From Sarcocystis neurona (Eukaryota > Apicomplexa > Conoidasida > Eucoccidiorida > Sarcocystidae): 64,000 bases of DNA. The position numbers and the translations under genes are program-made. Below, piece by piece: positions 34,540-44,900 of this stretch; positions within the stretch are counted from its first letter, which is position 1, and every line of letters begins with the position of its first letter. The notes below the pieces were generated by a model. It ran no database searches. It had not been told where the DNA came from and saw only the letters and a list, made by a program, of their open reading frames with translations. Location of the stretch: NCBI GenBank assembly GCA_000727475.1, contig KL647290.1, forward strand, positions 662,765 to 726,764, read 5' to 3'.

Positions 34540-37406
34540 CTACGTCTCTGGGTAGGGCGCCTCCACTCCGGGGTTCTGTTGAGGGGAGACGTCGGCTGGT
34601 CCAGTACTTGTGCTTTCTGCTCCAGCCAGTGTCGGAGGGGTTTCCGCTTCGTCAGAGTCTTCTGAAGGCTCGCTCGCATCCGCCTCTGCAGCAGGACTCG
34701 CCGCCACTGTTGAAGGGTCGAGAGGAGCCATTTGCCTGTTTCTGGCATCCAGTTGAACAGCTGGGATGTCAACGGGCGCTCCTGCAGGGCCTGAGGGTTG
34801 ATCCTCTAGTTCGCCTTCAGGAATAATGATGAGGTTTTCTTGCGCTACGTCATGCTTGTCCGGTTCTTGTGACTGCTGGTATTGCTGTGCATCAGTTTCT
34901 TCTGCTTGCTGTGTAGGGTATTCTGCTGCGGAGGTCTCTCCTCGCCCCACAGTATCAGGTTCGTCGGCCGGGACCTTGTCAGCCGGGACCTCGTCGGCCG
35001 GGTCCTCGTCGGCCGGGACCTCGGCTTGCAAAGATTTAGCAGAGTTCCTGTCGTTAACTTGTACAAAATATTGTTCCGGGTTGTGTGTGTTGATATTCTG
35101 GAGTCGTCCTCCTGCGTTGCCCACATGCTGGCTGCCCCCGTTTTCCGCGTCAGCAGCTGGCTTTTGTGCGATGCTCAACGGATTTAAAACGCCTCTCCAT
35201 TCGAACATGAGGTCGTCCGATGGCGGCTGTACCACATTCACGTCGTTCTCAAGAAGTATATTCTCACTCAAGTCTTTAAGTTTAGGAGTTGTTAACTCGT
35301 TTGAAGTGTCCTGCTTGAAAGAATGGCTACGTTCAGGCATCATTCTGTGCTGAAGCGATGTTTGTGAGGACGGCGCGGTGTCTCTTGATTCAATAAGAAG
35401 GTCTGCAGCCTCATCCGCCTCTTCCATTAGGGGAGGGGTATATGATGAAGCCGCATAGTTGTAGGTATTCGGGATTTCAATCTCCGAGGGCACGCGACGG
35501 CGATAGCGAGGGCGAAATTTCGCGGAAAGTTCGCGATTGTATGTGAGTACCGTCGGTGGGGCTGGCGAAGAAGCTGTCGCAGCATCAGGCGCACCGCGTT
35601 CCACCTTCAGTTCGGAGAACCCTAAAAAGGCGTCCGCGTCATAGTACGGCTGTACCATACTGTACCTACCGCAGAAGTCCCTTTCAAAATAAATTCCTGC
35701 GCGAGTACTGAATCCATTGCATTGACACTGGTTGACAAGAATGGGGGGCTCACGTGTTAATACCCTGCCGCCCTCGTACTTCCAACAACTGGAATTGGAT
35801 GGACAAGACCCATTGCTGAGAGACAGGAAAGAAAAAGTAGGCGGGAAGAGATCAGCAACAGGAGGGAACGCCTGGGCTGCTGAACCTCAAGCAGTGACTC
35901 TGCGCGCCACAAGCTAACCAGTTGAGTCCGGAGCTAGAGTGGCAGCACCACTTGCAGTAACAAGTGAACCAGTGGTAGGAAAAGCAGCAGCACGCTCAAT
36001 AGAAGATTCAGAGTTGGCACAGCTCCAGTGACAGTGCCGGACGGTGCCTGTTCACTGCTACGACATTAGAGCCATCAACAATCACTGTGTTGCTTCCCTC
36101 GGTGTATCGCTCACTTTGTCACACAGTTTCGCACCATGTAATACCAGGAAGGCACGCCAGTGGCACTGCGTCGCACTTGTATAGACCGCTGCAGGAGGTC
36201 CGCTGGAGGAGATGCACCTCGAATATGCCAGTGGCCTACACAAAGGTAAGCATCCCGCTTCTGACCGCCTCCAACTGTAGTACCGCAGGCGCTGAAACCT
36301 TTCGGGCAGTTACCACAGCGCTGGCGGCGACCTGCCAAGAAAAAAAGCGCAGAGGGAAGTCGTGTTCAGCGATCACTATATTTCCAGAACATAGACATTG
36401 ATACATGAATATATGTATATATATATATACATATGCAGGCATCCATAGAGTTCCATCCCAGGTTACACTCAGCGCTACGCTCAAACGCCTACCAAAATAC
36501 AGACACATTCAGCACATCGGTAGTTTTTTGTTCGGAAAGTCCCGATCAACCCAGTTTTGTCGTGTAACATACTAGAGGGAACTGAAGATGGAATTCGATA
36601 TTGTATGTTGGGATTAAGCGGCCAGTAGGGATAGTAACCAACGTTTCCGTAGTCGTAGTGGCAAGCCATGTACGTTGACCATCTTCCACCGTTCTGCTTG
36701 CCGCAGTAACCGCCTTTGCAGTGGCACCCGGTTACGATCCAGCAGCCCACTGTTGAAGCTTCGGCCCTCACAACCTGTGTCCAGTGTCCCACCAGCTTGC
36801 CTTGTCGTTGTGCAGCTTGAGATGGATGACTCGAATGCCAGTCGAAATATTCGCGCTCCTCCCACCACTTCTGCACAATTTTAGCCGAATCGAAATTCTG
36901 CGAAGGAACAGCTGAATAATCGGCGCTGGTGGTGTACAAATTTTCACCCCGAGCAACCCGCAGAGGCCTGAGGCAAGACGCATTTCGGGGACAATGCGAA
37001 TGAGTTTTGCCCGCTGAAGTCACTCTCGACAACAAGGCTACGATAGTTGGATATTCACTTACGCTTGTCTTTGAGAGTGTTCCCACTTGCCCGTGGCACA
37101 AAGGTATCGTGCGTAGTTCCTCGCATAAGCTTCCAGCTCCACGTCGTAGAGCAGCCTGTTCATGAACACGGCGCCGCCTCCAAAACCATTTTCAGCCTCC
37201 CGTGACCTCAGGTAGTTATGCCTGTCTAGCACTTTCTCGCGGTGGTAAGCTGCGTCATCCCTCGAAGACATCAGTTCTATACCATCAAAACCTCCATTAG
37301 TTTCTGCGAGGACCGGGGAACCAAACAAAAAGTGGCACCCGAAAAGGAGCCAAGCACGCGCCGATGGCACGACGAAAAAAAGTGCACAAAACACGGGAGT
37401 AACCAT
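34540..37406 (-). CDS. Secreted CAP/SCP-domain protein with Cys-rich motif and acidic tail
   Basis: Four exons on the minus strand, 37406-37063, 36967-36493, 36331-36240 and 35815-34540, sum to 2,187 bases and close in frame: 728 residues. The ATG sits in CACCATGG. Residues 1-35 are a signal peptide or anchor (VFCALFFVVPSA...). The CAP domain spans about 55-250: HNYLR (63-67), GENLY (122-126), a Glu in KWWEER, GHWTQVV (175-181) and ACHYDYGN (216-223), giving the usual His/Glu/Glu/His cavity residues. Usual Trp after GHWTQVV is Arg. Six cysteines at 190-217 suggest disulphides. Residues 305-355 hold Cys 308, 314, 334, 336 and 352 in an EGF-like spacing. From 357 the chain is acidic and disordered, with a PADE(D/V/K) pentad repeat near 34975-35025. 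CAP proteins are secreted; their molecular role varies. Apicomplexan SCP proteins are known; this tail is not one I recognise. Confidence 0.8.
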
Positions 37407-38364
37407 GGTGAGAGCTTTTCACCCTGGAGATGTCGTCTTGCTCAGAGACAAGTTCACACTCGTTTGAATCTAGTCGAAGCAGGGCAAGCCGCAGAAACTT
37501 TTTTGTGTCCCCACCTCTCCAAACTGAAAGCTTCTGAGGTTGGAAACTGTCGAAGCGCGGGAATGCTGAGATTGCACCAGATCCACGGTTTGAATGCAAC
37601 ACATATGAGGACAGCGAACGATGCAAAACTGAATGAGTGGTCATCTACAATATGACAGAGCGAACTGAAACTTTGAGTCTAGGATGACAAGCGAAGTAAA
37701 ACAGAAATGAATACTTATTGTTCGCATGGCACATGTGATTGAGACTTTGACTGAGCTGTTTCGTTCAAGAGGGGAAAAAAGAGAAAATGCTGTAGACTGG
37801 AAACGAGCTGAAACAACTGTAAGGAAGGGAAGTCAGAAAGGACAGGGAAATGATTCAGTCTGCCTGCCTATAGGTGTGGCGGGGAGCCGCCGACCAGCAA
37901 CATTGTTCAGCGTTATCTAATAAAACACGAGTCGACCTACTCCAACAAGATTGGCTAAGCGTGCTGACGAATTCAGCGGACGATCGATCTACTTGAGCCG
38001 ATGTCTGCGCTCTACAAAATATTACATTTTCAGTGGTATACGTTTTATTAGATGCTAGAGAACAAATGTGTGGAATGCTGTGTGTTGCGTGTCGACAAAC
38101 GCAGCAGATAGTGAGGCTGCATTAGAAAAGGCAGAGAAAAAAAACTGTTGACGTTCGCTTGACACAGTCGACAGCCCTAAGGTTCATCCTCGAGTTTCCC
38201 TTCATCAGCAAGTCAAGACCTAGCTGGCTTGATCAACCTAACTCTTGAAGCTGACTAAGGCTCCTACGGGCAAGCCATCCCTTCCGTGTAGCCGCTTGTT
38301 CCCGCTGTGCCCGGATACCAAGTGCGGATGACATTCGCCTTTCCTGCGTTCTCATCCTACGCAG
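37407..38364. other. No gene seen
   Basis: Upstream region of the minus-strand CAP gene, so its promoter should lie here. Short open frames are unconvincing and no repeat stands out. Confidence 0.4.
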
Positions 38365-38526
38365 GATTTAGTGTTACTCTATCAATGCTTTTTGGTGAAA
38401 AGCTCCGTTCCCTCACTCTACGGAAATGGCGTAGAGCTATGAAGGATGATTTTTTCCGCAACACTGTTGTCCACCTAGAGCCTTCCAACAAACTTACGAA
38501 TACAGTTGTCCTGTTCGCATCCACAT
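38365..38526 (+). CDS. Isolated exon-like block, unassigned
   Basis: Bounded by a good acceptor (CTCATCCTACGCAG) and a GTAAGC donor, 162 bases, entering and leaving in phase 1. It encodes a hydrophobic start and SLTLRKWRRAMKDDFF. That string faintly resembles the R-W-R-x-x-(L/M)-T segment of peroxisomal-type ABC transporter membrane domains, but it is too short to call. It could be a relic, because the flanking 38.56-38.92 kb is duplicated non-coding DNA. Confidence 0.25.
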
Positions 38527-38559
38527 GTAAGCTTTCTAGCGCCTACTTCTGCACAACAA

Positions 38560-38920
38560 CATGAGGGGGGAAAAAAGCGTGAAACAATGGCCTGGTGAAC
38601 TCCACGCTGCCCACCTTCCTGTAAGCAATATACGAATATCGCCCCCTCCCACCCTCCGCTGGTCCAGAAGACAGAAAGTTCTTTTGCAACGCGCACCCGG
38701 GAAGTACACCATTGTACACACTTAGTACGGCGCACAATAACTTGGTGGGTAAAGATGTGTGGAGCAATTGTTTGGTTAGCTCCAGGCTGCCCACCTTCCT
38801 GCAAGACATAGATGAATATTGCCGCCTCCCACCCCACCGTGGTTCAGAAGACAACGAATTCCCTGCAACGCGTGGTCCGATAAGTACACCGTTCTATATA
38901 CTTATTACGCAACAAAAACA
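38560..38920. repeat. Direct repeat, two copies of about 180 bases
   Basis: CTGCCCACCTTCCTG begins at 38607 and at 38787. Similarity runs on through CTCCCACC, AGAAGACA, TGCAACGCG and AAGTACACC in both copies. Copies are diverged by substitutions and small indels. Confidence 0.8.
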
Positions 38921-40228
38921 GGGGTCCAGCATAGAACAAGCGCCGAGCCCTGAAGCGCCTACTGGGGACGTACAAAATATCGTGCGGGCCAACGACACTA
39001 GATGCACGAGATCAGACTACAGCTTTCTAGCTCCTGGGACGGCTTCGTGTGCATACTTAAACAAGAAAGCAGTGCTTGTACAGGCTTACTGTGCGCAGTA
39101 GTCTATGTCATCACTGACGTGATAGGGCTCCTTGTATACCACTTCACTTTGCAGATGTATTTAGCACAGCCGCAGCCCCTCTTAGTTGGGTGTCGCCCAT
39201 GTTCATTGTCATTCAAGAAACCAGCTGAGGAGAACTCTGAACTTTTCCGGTACTGGCAACTACAAACTGCACACATGAGCAGCTGGCAATTTTGGTCGCG
39301 TGCAGCCGGAAACGAATCTGTTGGAAGCTACAAGGTGCAAGTTCACGCTACGTGTTTGAAGAATTATGCGTCTCGACATATTGTAAAACGCTTTCCTCTA
39401 CGCAGTGACCAGAGTCCCCATGCATAATGAAGGCGCGAACGCTCTTTACAGGTGATTTCGTAGTGCCTTCACACACATGCGCGAGAGCGCGTGATTTAGG
39501 TTCAATCGTCACGTGTGTAGCTTCAGGCAGTAATGAGTCTCTGGTGGGGCATCGCTTAATATTTGACCGTCGTTGGCGCGCAACCACACGCGTCCCTCAT
39601 TTAGGCGCCTGTTAGCACGTGACAATACGCATCGGTAGAGTTAGTGCTAGGCTAATGATCGCGTACGGGCGATTTGCCCCGTTTTCACACCGGACGTGAG
39701 AGGTCTCTTCCGTCAACACGGTCATGTGATGTCACAGGTCTCCGCATCGTGCAACTTTCTTTAGCTGGGCGTACCCCAGCTAATTTTTGACACGGGAGCT
39801 GGCTATCCTCCCAGAGTTGATAATTTTCGGTGAATTTATAATTTGAGGAAAAAAAGTGATGGAGGTATGTTGTGGTCACGTGAGCGCCAGCCCTACCGAG
39901 AGACAATCGACGGTGATAAACTGCAGTGCACGAGCACGTCGTCCGTCGAGCAAGACCTACTGTCTTGCTAGGTTCTAGTCTGTTCTTTCGTGTTAACGAA
40001 TTCGCATCTGCATTCGATTGTCCGTCGTACGGAGTGTGCTTGAAACTGGAAATTTTTCGCAAGCGTGTCTTGTAAGTGAACGGATATGCATCAAACAATT
40101 GCCTTTTGAGGTGGTGGCCGCTCCACCTGTGCTGCTGAAGCTAGCAGCAGCGGGGCAGTCTCGGCAGCTGCGGCCAGAGCCGCCCCCCGTTCGTCCACGA
40201 CAGCAAACCTGCGCACAGCATACGGAGA
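38921..40228. other. No supported gene
   Basis: A possible exon starts after CTTTGCAG at 39156 and stays open to 39427 (readable KKPAEENSELFRYWQLQTA), but it has no recognisable family and no partner exon. The rest is unremarkable. A CTAGCAGCAGCGG stretch near 40140 is minor. Confidence 0.35.
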
Positions 40229-41542
40229 ATGCTGTTTTTGCCGGCCTTTATATTTCCTGTTGCAGTTCAAGAACGAAGGAAAGAGGGGCGCCCTACGCTG
40301 CGCAAAGAAATATCAGACTGGGCTCGAAAATCTCTTTGCTCCGAAGACACGGCCGTGTACGTTGTTGCAGCCCAAGTAGCTGCGGTGAACGAATGGAATG
40401 TATGTTTTGCACATGCGAGTAGCTCTCTGGATGTGGAGCAACTTGGGGCACGACAGATGGATAATGCAACGGCTACGCCGGAGGAGCAAGTTGGCCATCG
40501 GGAGTGCGCGGGTAAAAGCAATTCAGTAGAAAGCACTCGGCATATACCCTCAGATAGTTCTGCTCGAACGGTTAAAGCCCTCCCCTTTCCGTCTGGGGTC
40601 GAAACCGAAAGGTCCCCATGTGGAAGTGAGAATGCATACTGTCTTGCATCTGAGTTCGAGATCGGGCTACAGCCTCCGCGTGGGAAGAGAACGGAAGCAA
40701 GCTGTTCATGTATCATAGAGAAGCATCAGAATGGGAATGCGAGTAGCACAGTCGGAGATGGTGAATCCGGGAAGGACACCCCTGACGAAGCGGTGGACCC
40801 GCAGCCTGAAAAGAATAAATCCGGTGATACAAGCCCTAAAGTCCTTCAGATCGCTGGAGAAGCTGTGAGTTCCTCCGACATCAATTTAGAACGCCGACAA
40901 GCTTCAACCATCAACGAGTACGTTCAACAAAACGTAAAGCCCCTGCTGAACTCTGCAGGGAGTATAGACCACGAAGTGCTGGTTGCGGGGCACAAAACTA
41001 AAACCGAATGGACTCCATGTGGACGTGAGGCGATAAACTGTCTTGCACCTGAGTTCGAGACCGATTTAAAACCTGCATGTGGGAAAAAAACGGAAACAAG
41101 CTGTCCGTTCGATGTAGAGACGCATCAGAGTGAGAATGCGATTGACTCAGGCGGAGAGAGTCAGTCCGGGAAAAACGGCCCTGACGAAGCGGTGGATGCG
41201 CAGCCAGACAATAAAGCTGGTGACAAAAGCCATAGAGTACTTCAGATCGCAGGAGAAGCTGTCAGTTCTTCCGAGCTCGATTTAGAATATCATCAAGCTT
41301 CAACCATCACCGACTATGTTCGACAAAAGGTAAAGCCCGTGCTGAACTCTGTAGGGACTATAGACGACGAAGTGCTGGCCGCGGGGCACAAGAGTATAAC
41401 ACAAGCTGAAAGAACAATTTCTGTGCCAAAGGGTGGCTCGGCTATTCAAGAGTCCGACGGAGAGTCATTCTACGGGTATCCGATTGACGACGCAGGACCA
41501 GCGACAATAGGCAAGTGCGGCTCAGAGCTTGCGGTTAACTGA
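40229..41542 (+). CDS. Acidic protein with a tandem 132-residue repeat; 5' part of the coiled-coil gene or its neighbour
   Basis: An ATG at 40229 opens 437 codons. The start (MLFLPAFIFPVAV) looks like a short signal peptide; but a perfect acceptor (TATATTTCCTGTTGCAG) ends at 40265, so the exon may begin there instead. From about 40600 two copies of a 132-codon unit follow (period 396 bases): each has a (W/R)(S/T)PCG motif, a (G/S)KD/NxPDEAVD segment, LQIAGEAVSSS and VKP(L/V)LNS. The WSPCG motif recurs in an exon at 43641, which argues that this stretch and the coiled-coil gene below share an origin and perhaps one transcript. The frame ends at 41542; no donor in the right phase joins it to the 41901 exon, so either it is a separate gene or a connecting exon was missed. 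Function unknown. Confidence 0.55.
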   Translation: MLFLPAFIFPVAVQERRKEGRPTLRKEISDWARKSLCSEDTAVYVVAAQVAAVNEWNVCFAHASSSLDVEQLGARQMDNATATPEEQVGHRECAGKSNSVESTRHIPSDSSARTVKALPFPSGVETERSPCGSENAYCLASEFEIGLQPPRGKRTEASCSCIIEKHQNGNASSTVGDGESGKDTPDEAVDPQPEKNKSGDTSPKVLQIAGEAVSSSDINLERRQASTINEYVQQNVKPLLNSAGSIDHEVLVAGHKTKTEWTPCGREAINCLAPEFETDLKPACGKKTETSCPFDVETHQSENAIDSGGESQSGKNGPDEAVDAQPDNKAGDKSHRVLQIAGEAVSSSELDLEYHQASTITDYVRQKVKPVLNSVGTIDDEVLAAGHKSITQAERTISVPKGGSAIQESDGESFYGYPIDDAGPATIGKCGSELAVN

Positions 41543-41900
41543 GAAACCATCACTCCACACTGGCAGAAATCCAATATTACAGCTTAAAGCAAGCCTCTAA
41601 TCTCCACTTAAAATATCAGAGGCTTTCAGTAAAGGGAAGGCGTTATATCGTAGATTAGCTGGTGGCCAAAGTGGTGTTAATGCACCGGCTGGTACAGAAC
41701 CGCCCCCGCGGCAGATTACTGCTGAGGGCGATTTCTGCTTGCCAGGCACTTGAAAGAGATTTTTACGTTGCGTCTTACGTCGGGAGTGACCGATACTGGA
41801 TCTACTCTCCCCAGCACAGCAGATGTTCGCAAAAGAAAATCTGACTGACGCTCGTGCAGCAGACTGATACCGCCACTGCTGTGCACTTTTCGTGACGCAG

Positions 41901-44900
41901 GTACACGCCGTCGTGGACGCGAAAGCGGACGAGGGAGCATAAGGTCGGCATTAAGTAAACAGCCGGATTGTCTTCCGCCTGAACTCACAAAAGTAGAAGC
42001 CCAACAGGTCCCAGTCCGAATGTGCCAGCTCTCCTCGATTGCTGAGAGTACAGACCACACTGTAGCTCAATTAAATCACCCCCAGGCGAATGAGAGTCCT
42101 GAAGAAGCGACGCATACAGACGGTCAGCTGAGGACAAACTTGCTGCGTAACGAAACACCTGCATCAAAGAGTGAGCGCAGCAAAGCATCAGCTCGTTCTT
42201 CGACGATGTTACCGCAGAATCGCTCTCCTCACCTGAAAGAAAAACTAAGGATTTTCGAGAACATTTCTAGGTACGTCCAGTTGTTTAGATTTGGTCATTC
42301 TAGTCTTATACTTTAACCTGACTTATTAAAAGATACATGGAAGACCAATGTCAGATGGCTGACTGCGCCACAAGCAGCACAGTGTAAGTGAGAAACCATA
42401 AACCGTATCGCTTTATGCATGTCTCGGCTTATCCCCACCAACGTGGGCGCCCGTTCGCTTACGTGTGCGACAATTATCTCTATATGCTCAACATATGTCA
42501 CGCAGTGTTCCTGCCTGACAGATCAAGTCGTCCTAGTTCACGACCTCTCCGTTCAGTATCCATCTCGGGCTCTTGCTCTACGCGGGCAGAAGGCGTCCGA
42601 CGAGTTCTCAGCCGTTTTAGAAGTACAACAGCGAGATCACGGCAGGAGCCCCAAAGGCGTTTGCAAGCTGCACTCCTCGACAAGGAAGAGCAGGTTAGCT
42701 CTTGCAGTGGTTTAGAAAACACACGGCGGAAACAACGCAAGGCAAGTTGCTAACGCGTGACCGACCGACCGATGTTTGCGGGCCGTGTGCATCTTTAGGC
42801 TTTAAGACCACGTGGAAGTTTTCGGGTAAGAAAACTCAAGAATAATTTGCTTTCCTGGATGCTTGCGTTTCTATTCAGATAAAGAAGCTCAAGTGTGTTC
42901 TGAAACACCGAGATGAGATTGTTCGCGAACTCCAAGACACAATGACAAAGAAAGAGGAAGACGCTTGCTACCTGCTCAACGAAAAACTAAAACTGTGCCA
43001 CGAACTCCTCACGAAAATGACCGAGCAAGAACATCAGTCCACACTGTCAACTGCTGCAGCATTAACCTCCACAGACACGCCCGGACACCAGAAATGGGTT
43101 TCAAGTTCAATGGAAACAAGTAAGCACGGTAGACGTGTCCGCCAGCCCCGGTTAGACGGATGTGTCTGTGTCAAACTCAAAAAGTACGACGCAGTGCCGC
43201 TCTTTGATGGCTGCTGGGTGCAAGGGTCGTCTTCTTTATTCGCAGACTCAGAAGGCCTTGTGTGCAACAGCGCTGTCAGATCAAATGAGCAAACGCTTCC
43301 CCCGTTACCGAGCTCTCAAAGTCCTTTGAGAAAGGATAGCTGCAGTGCCGACGGTAGGATTCTACACGTGTGTATACCATACTAGCTCTGAGTTCTCTCT
43401 GACTTTCCACGGTGACCTTTGTCACGAACGGCGTCGCGTGACGCGGCACGAGCACAGAGATACTTCGTCGACTCGTTTATTTATAGAGTTCCAGAGGTTC
43501 CCTACACAAGTGTAGGTGTCCGTTTCAGATCCAACGGTAAGCGGTGGGCTGGGCCCGTTGATCTAGGGGGAATTTAGCATGCGGACAACTCAAAGCTTAC
43601 ACCGCTTTCACAGGAACAGTGTGAATCCGTTACTTGCCAGAAAGCGAACCAGTTACTGATTGGTCACCATGCGGGACAAAAGAGGTTGAAGGAAACGAAT
43701 GCTTGTCTTTAAAGGATAAACTGGAGCTTTTCGAAACTATCTGCAAGTACGGAAATGTACCAAAAAATCACAACGACGCTGGCGCGACTTTCCGGAGAAC
43801 TGCTCGCCGTGTAGCGTATTGTTTGGCAGAAGCCAACAAAACGCAGTCTGCACATAAAGATGGCTCACCGTTTAATGTTTAGACCACCCTAGATTTTTTG
43901 CAAGGTGAAATGCGCCGGTGTCTGTGTTCCTTTAGACATCGTGGGTTCGACAACCGTACGAGAGGGCAGGAAGGCGGGCTGAGCTCAGCGTGGCCTACTC
44001 CGTCGCACTCTCCAAGAGCTCGAGACGCTGACGGTGCTGTGAATCATCTCTTTGCCGAAAAGGAAGAGGAGGTGGGTACTGGCGCTCCTGACGGTGGAAC
44101 GTGTGCCAAAAACACTTGTAATACCTTGTTTCTGCTCGTGTTTGATTTAGCGTCTGCAAAAGAGGATAGTTCGGAAGCCGGAAGAATGACAGGAACTGCC
44201 GTTTTGTCCGTTCGAGAGGTCACTGCATTTTATAAGCGGTCTACAAGGAACACTAAACAGACTCCCCACAGAGGCCACGCATTCACACATGTACACAGAT
44301 CTGTCTACAAAACGTTACGCGGAAGTGCGTCTATCTGCGTGGACATCCTCCGCAGACGAATACGTATACTTTTACGGACTAATCAGTTTCCAGCAGGTGA
44401 CGCCAAGCTTCTGAATGTGATGCGTTCGTTCAGCTCAAGAGTCTTCAAGAGGAAGTCAAAAAGCGAGAAGAGCTTATTGCTGTGTTGCAGAAGGCCGTGT
44501 CCGCGAAAGACGTCGAACTTGCTGAAGTACTCCAGGAAAAATTTTCCTTGTCACGCAACGTTGCAGACTGCCTGGCCAAAGGACGCGAGAAGGTTCAAAC
44601 TGTAAATGGTTCGGGCAAGCTCTATCGCAATAAACAAATCACCTCCAGCTCAAGACCCACTGCCCTGGAGGTGGCCAATGACTGCGCTGTGCCACCTGCA
44701 TCTCGATTCCCCGACAACTGCGCGGAGCAGCTCAGGACCGCGTTTGGTTCTGGCGACAGCTTTGCATACGAAAAGGGAGAGCATGCGGCTGAAGCCCGAC
44801 CACACAGAAGTGACTTCCCGACTGACAGTCCACACCCGGACGAAAAAGGCGTACACTCTCCAGTTAGGAGAGGAGTGCATGACGTTCGCGGGCCAGTTCA

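Noticed and set aside
36111..36338. Cys-rich minus-strand frame (CGNCPKGFSACGTT) in the third exon of the CAP gene
   Set aside because: It uses the same acceptor but the wrong phase; the other frame joins the second and fourth exons exactly.
38365..38526. ABC transporter membrane-domain fragment
   Set aside because: Only about 15 residues resemble the family and there is no Walker A, signature or further helix nearby.
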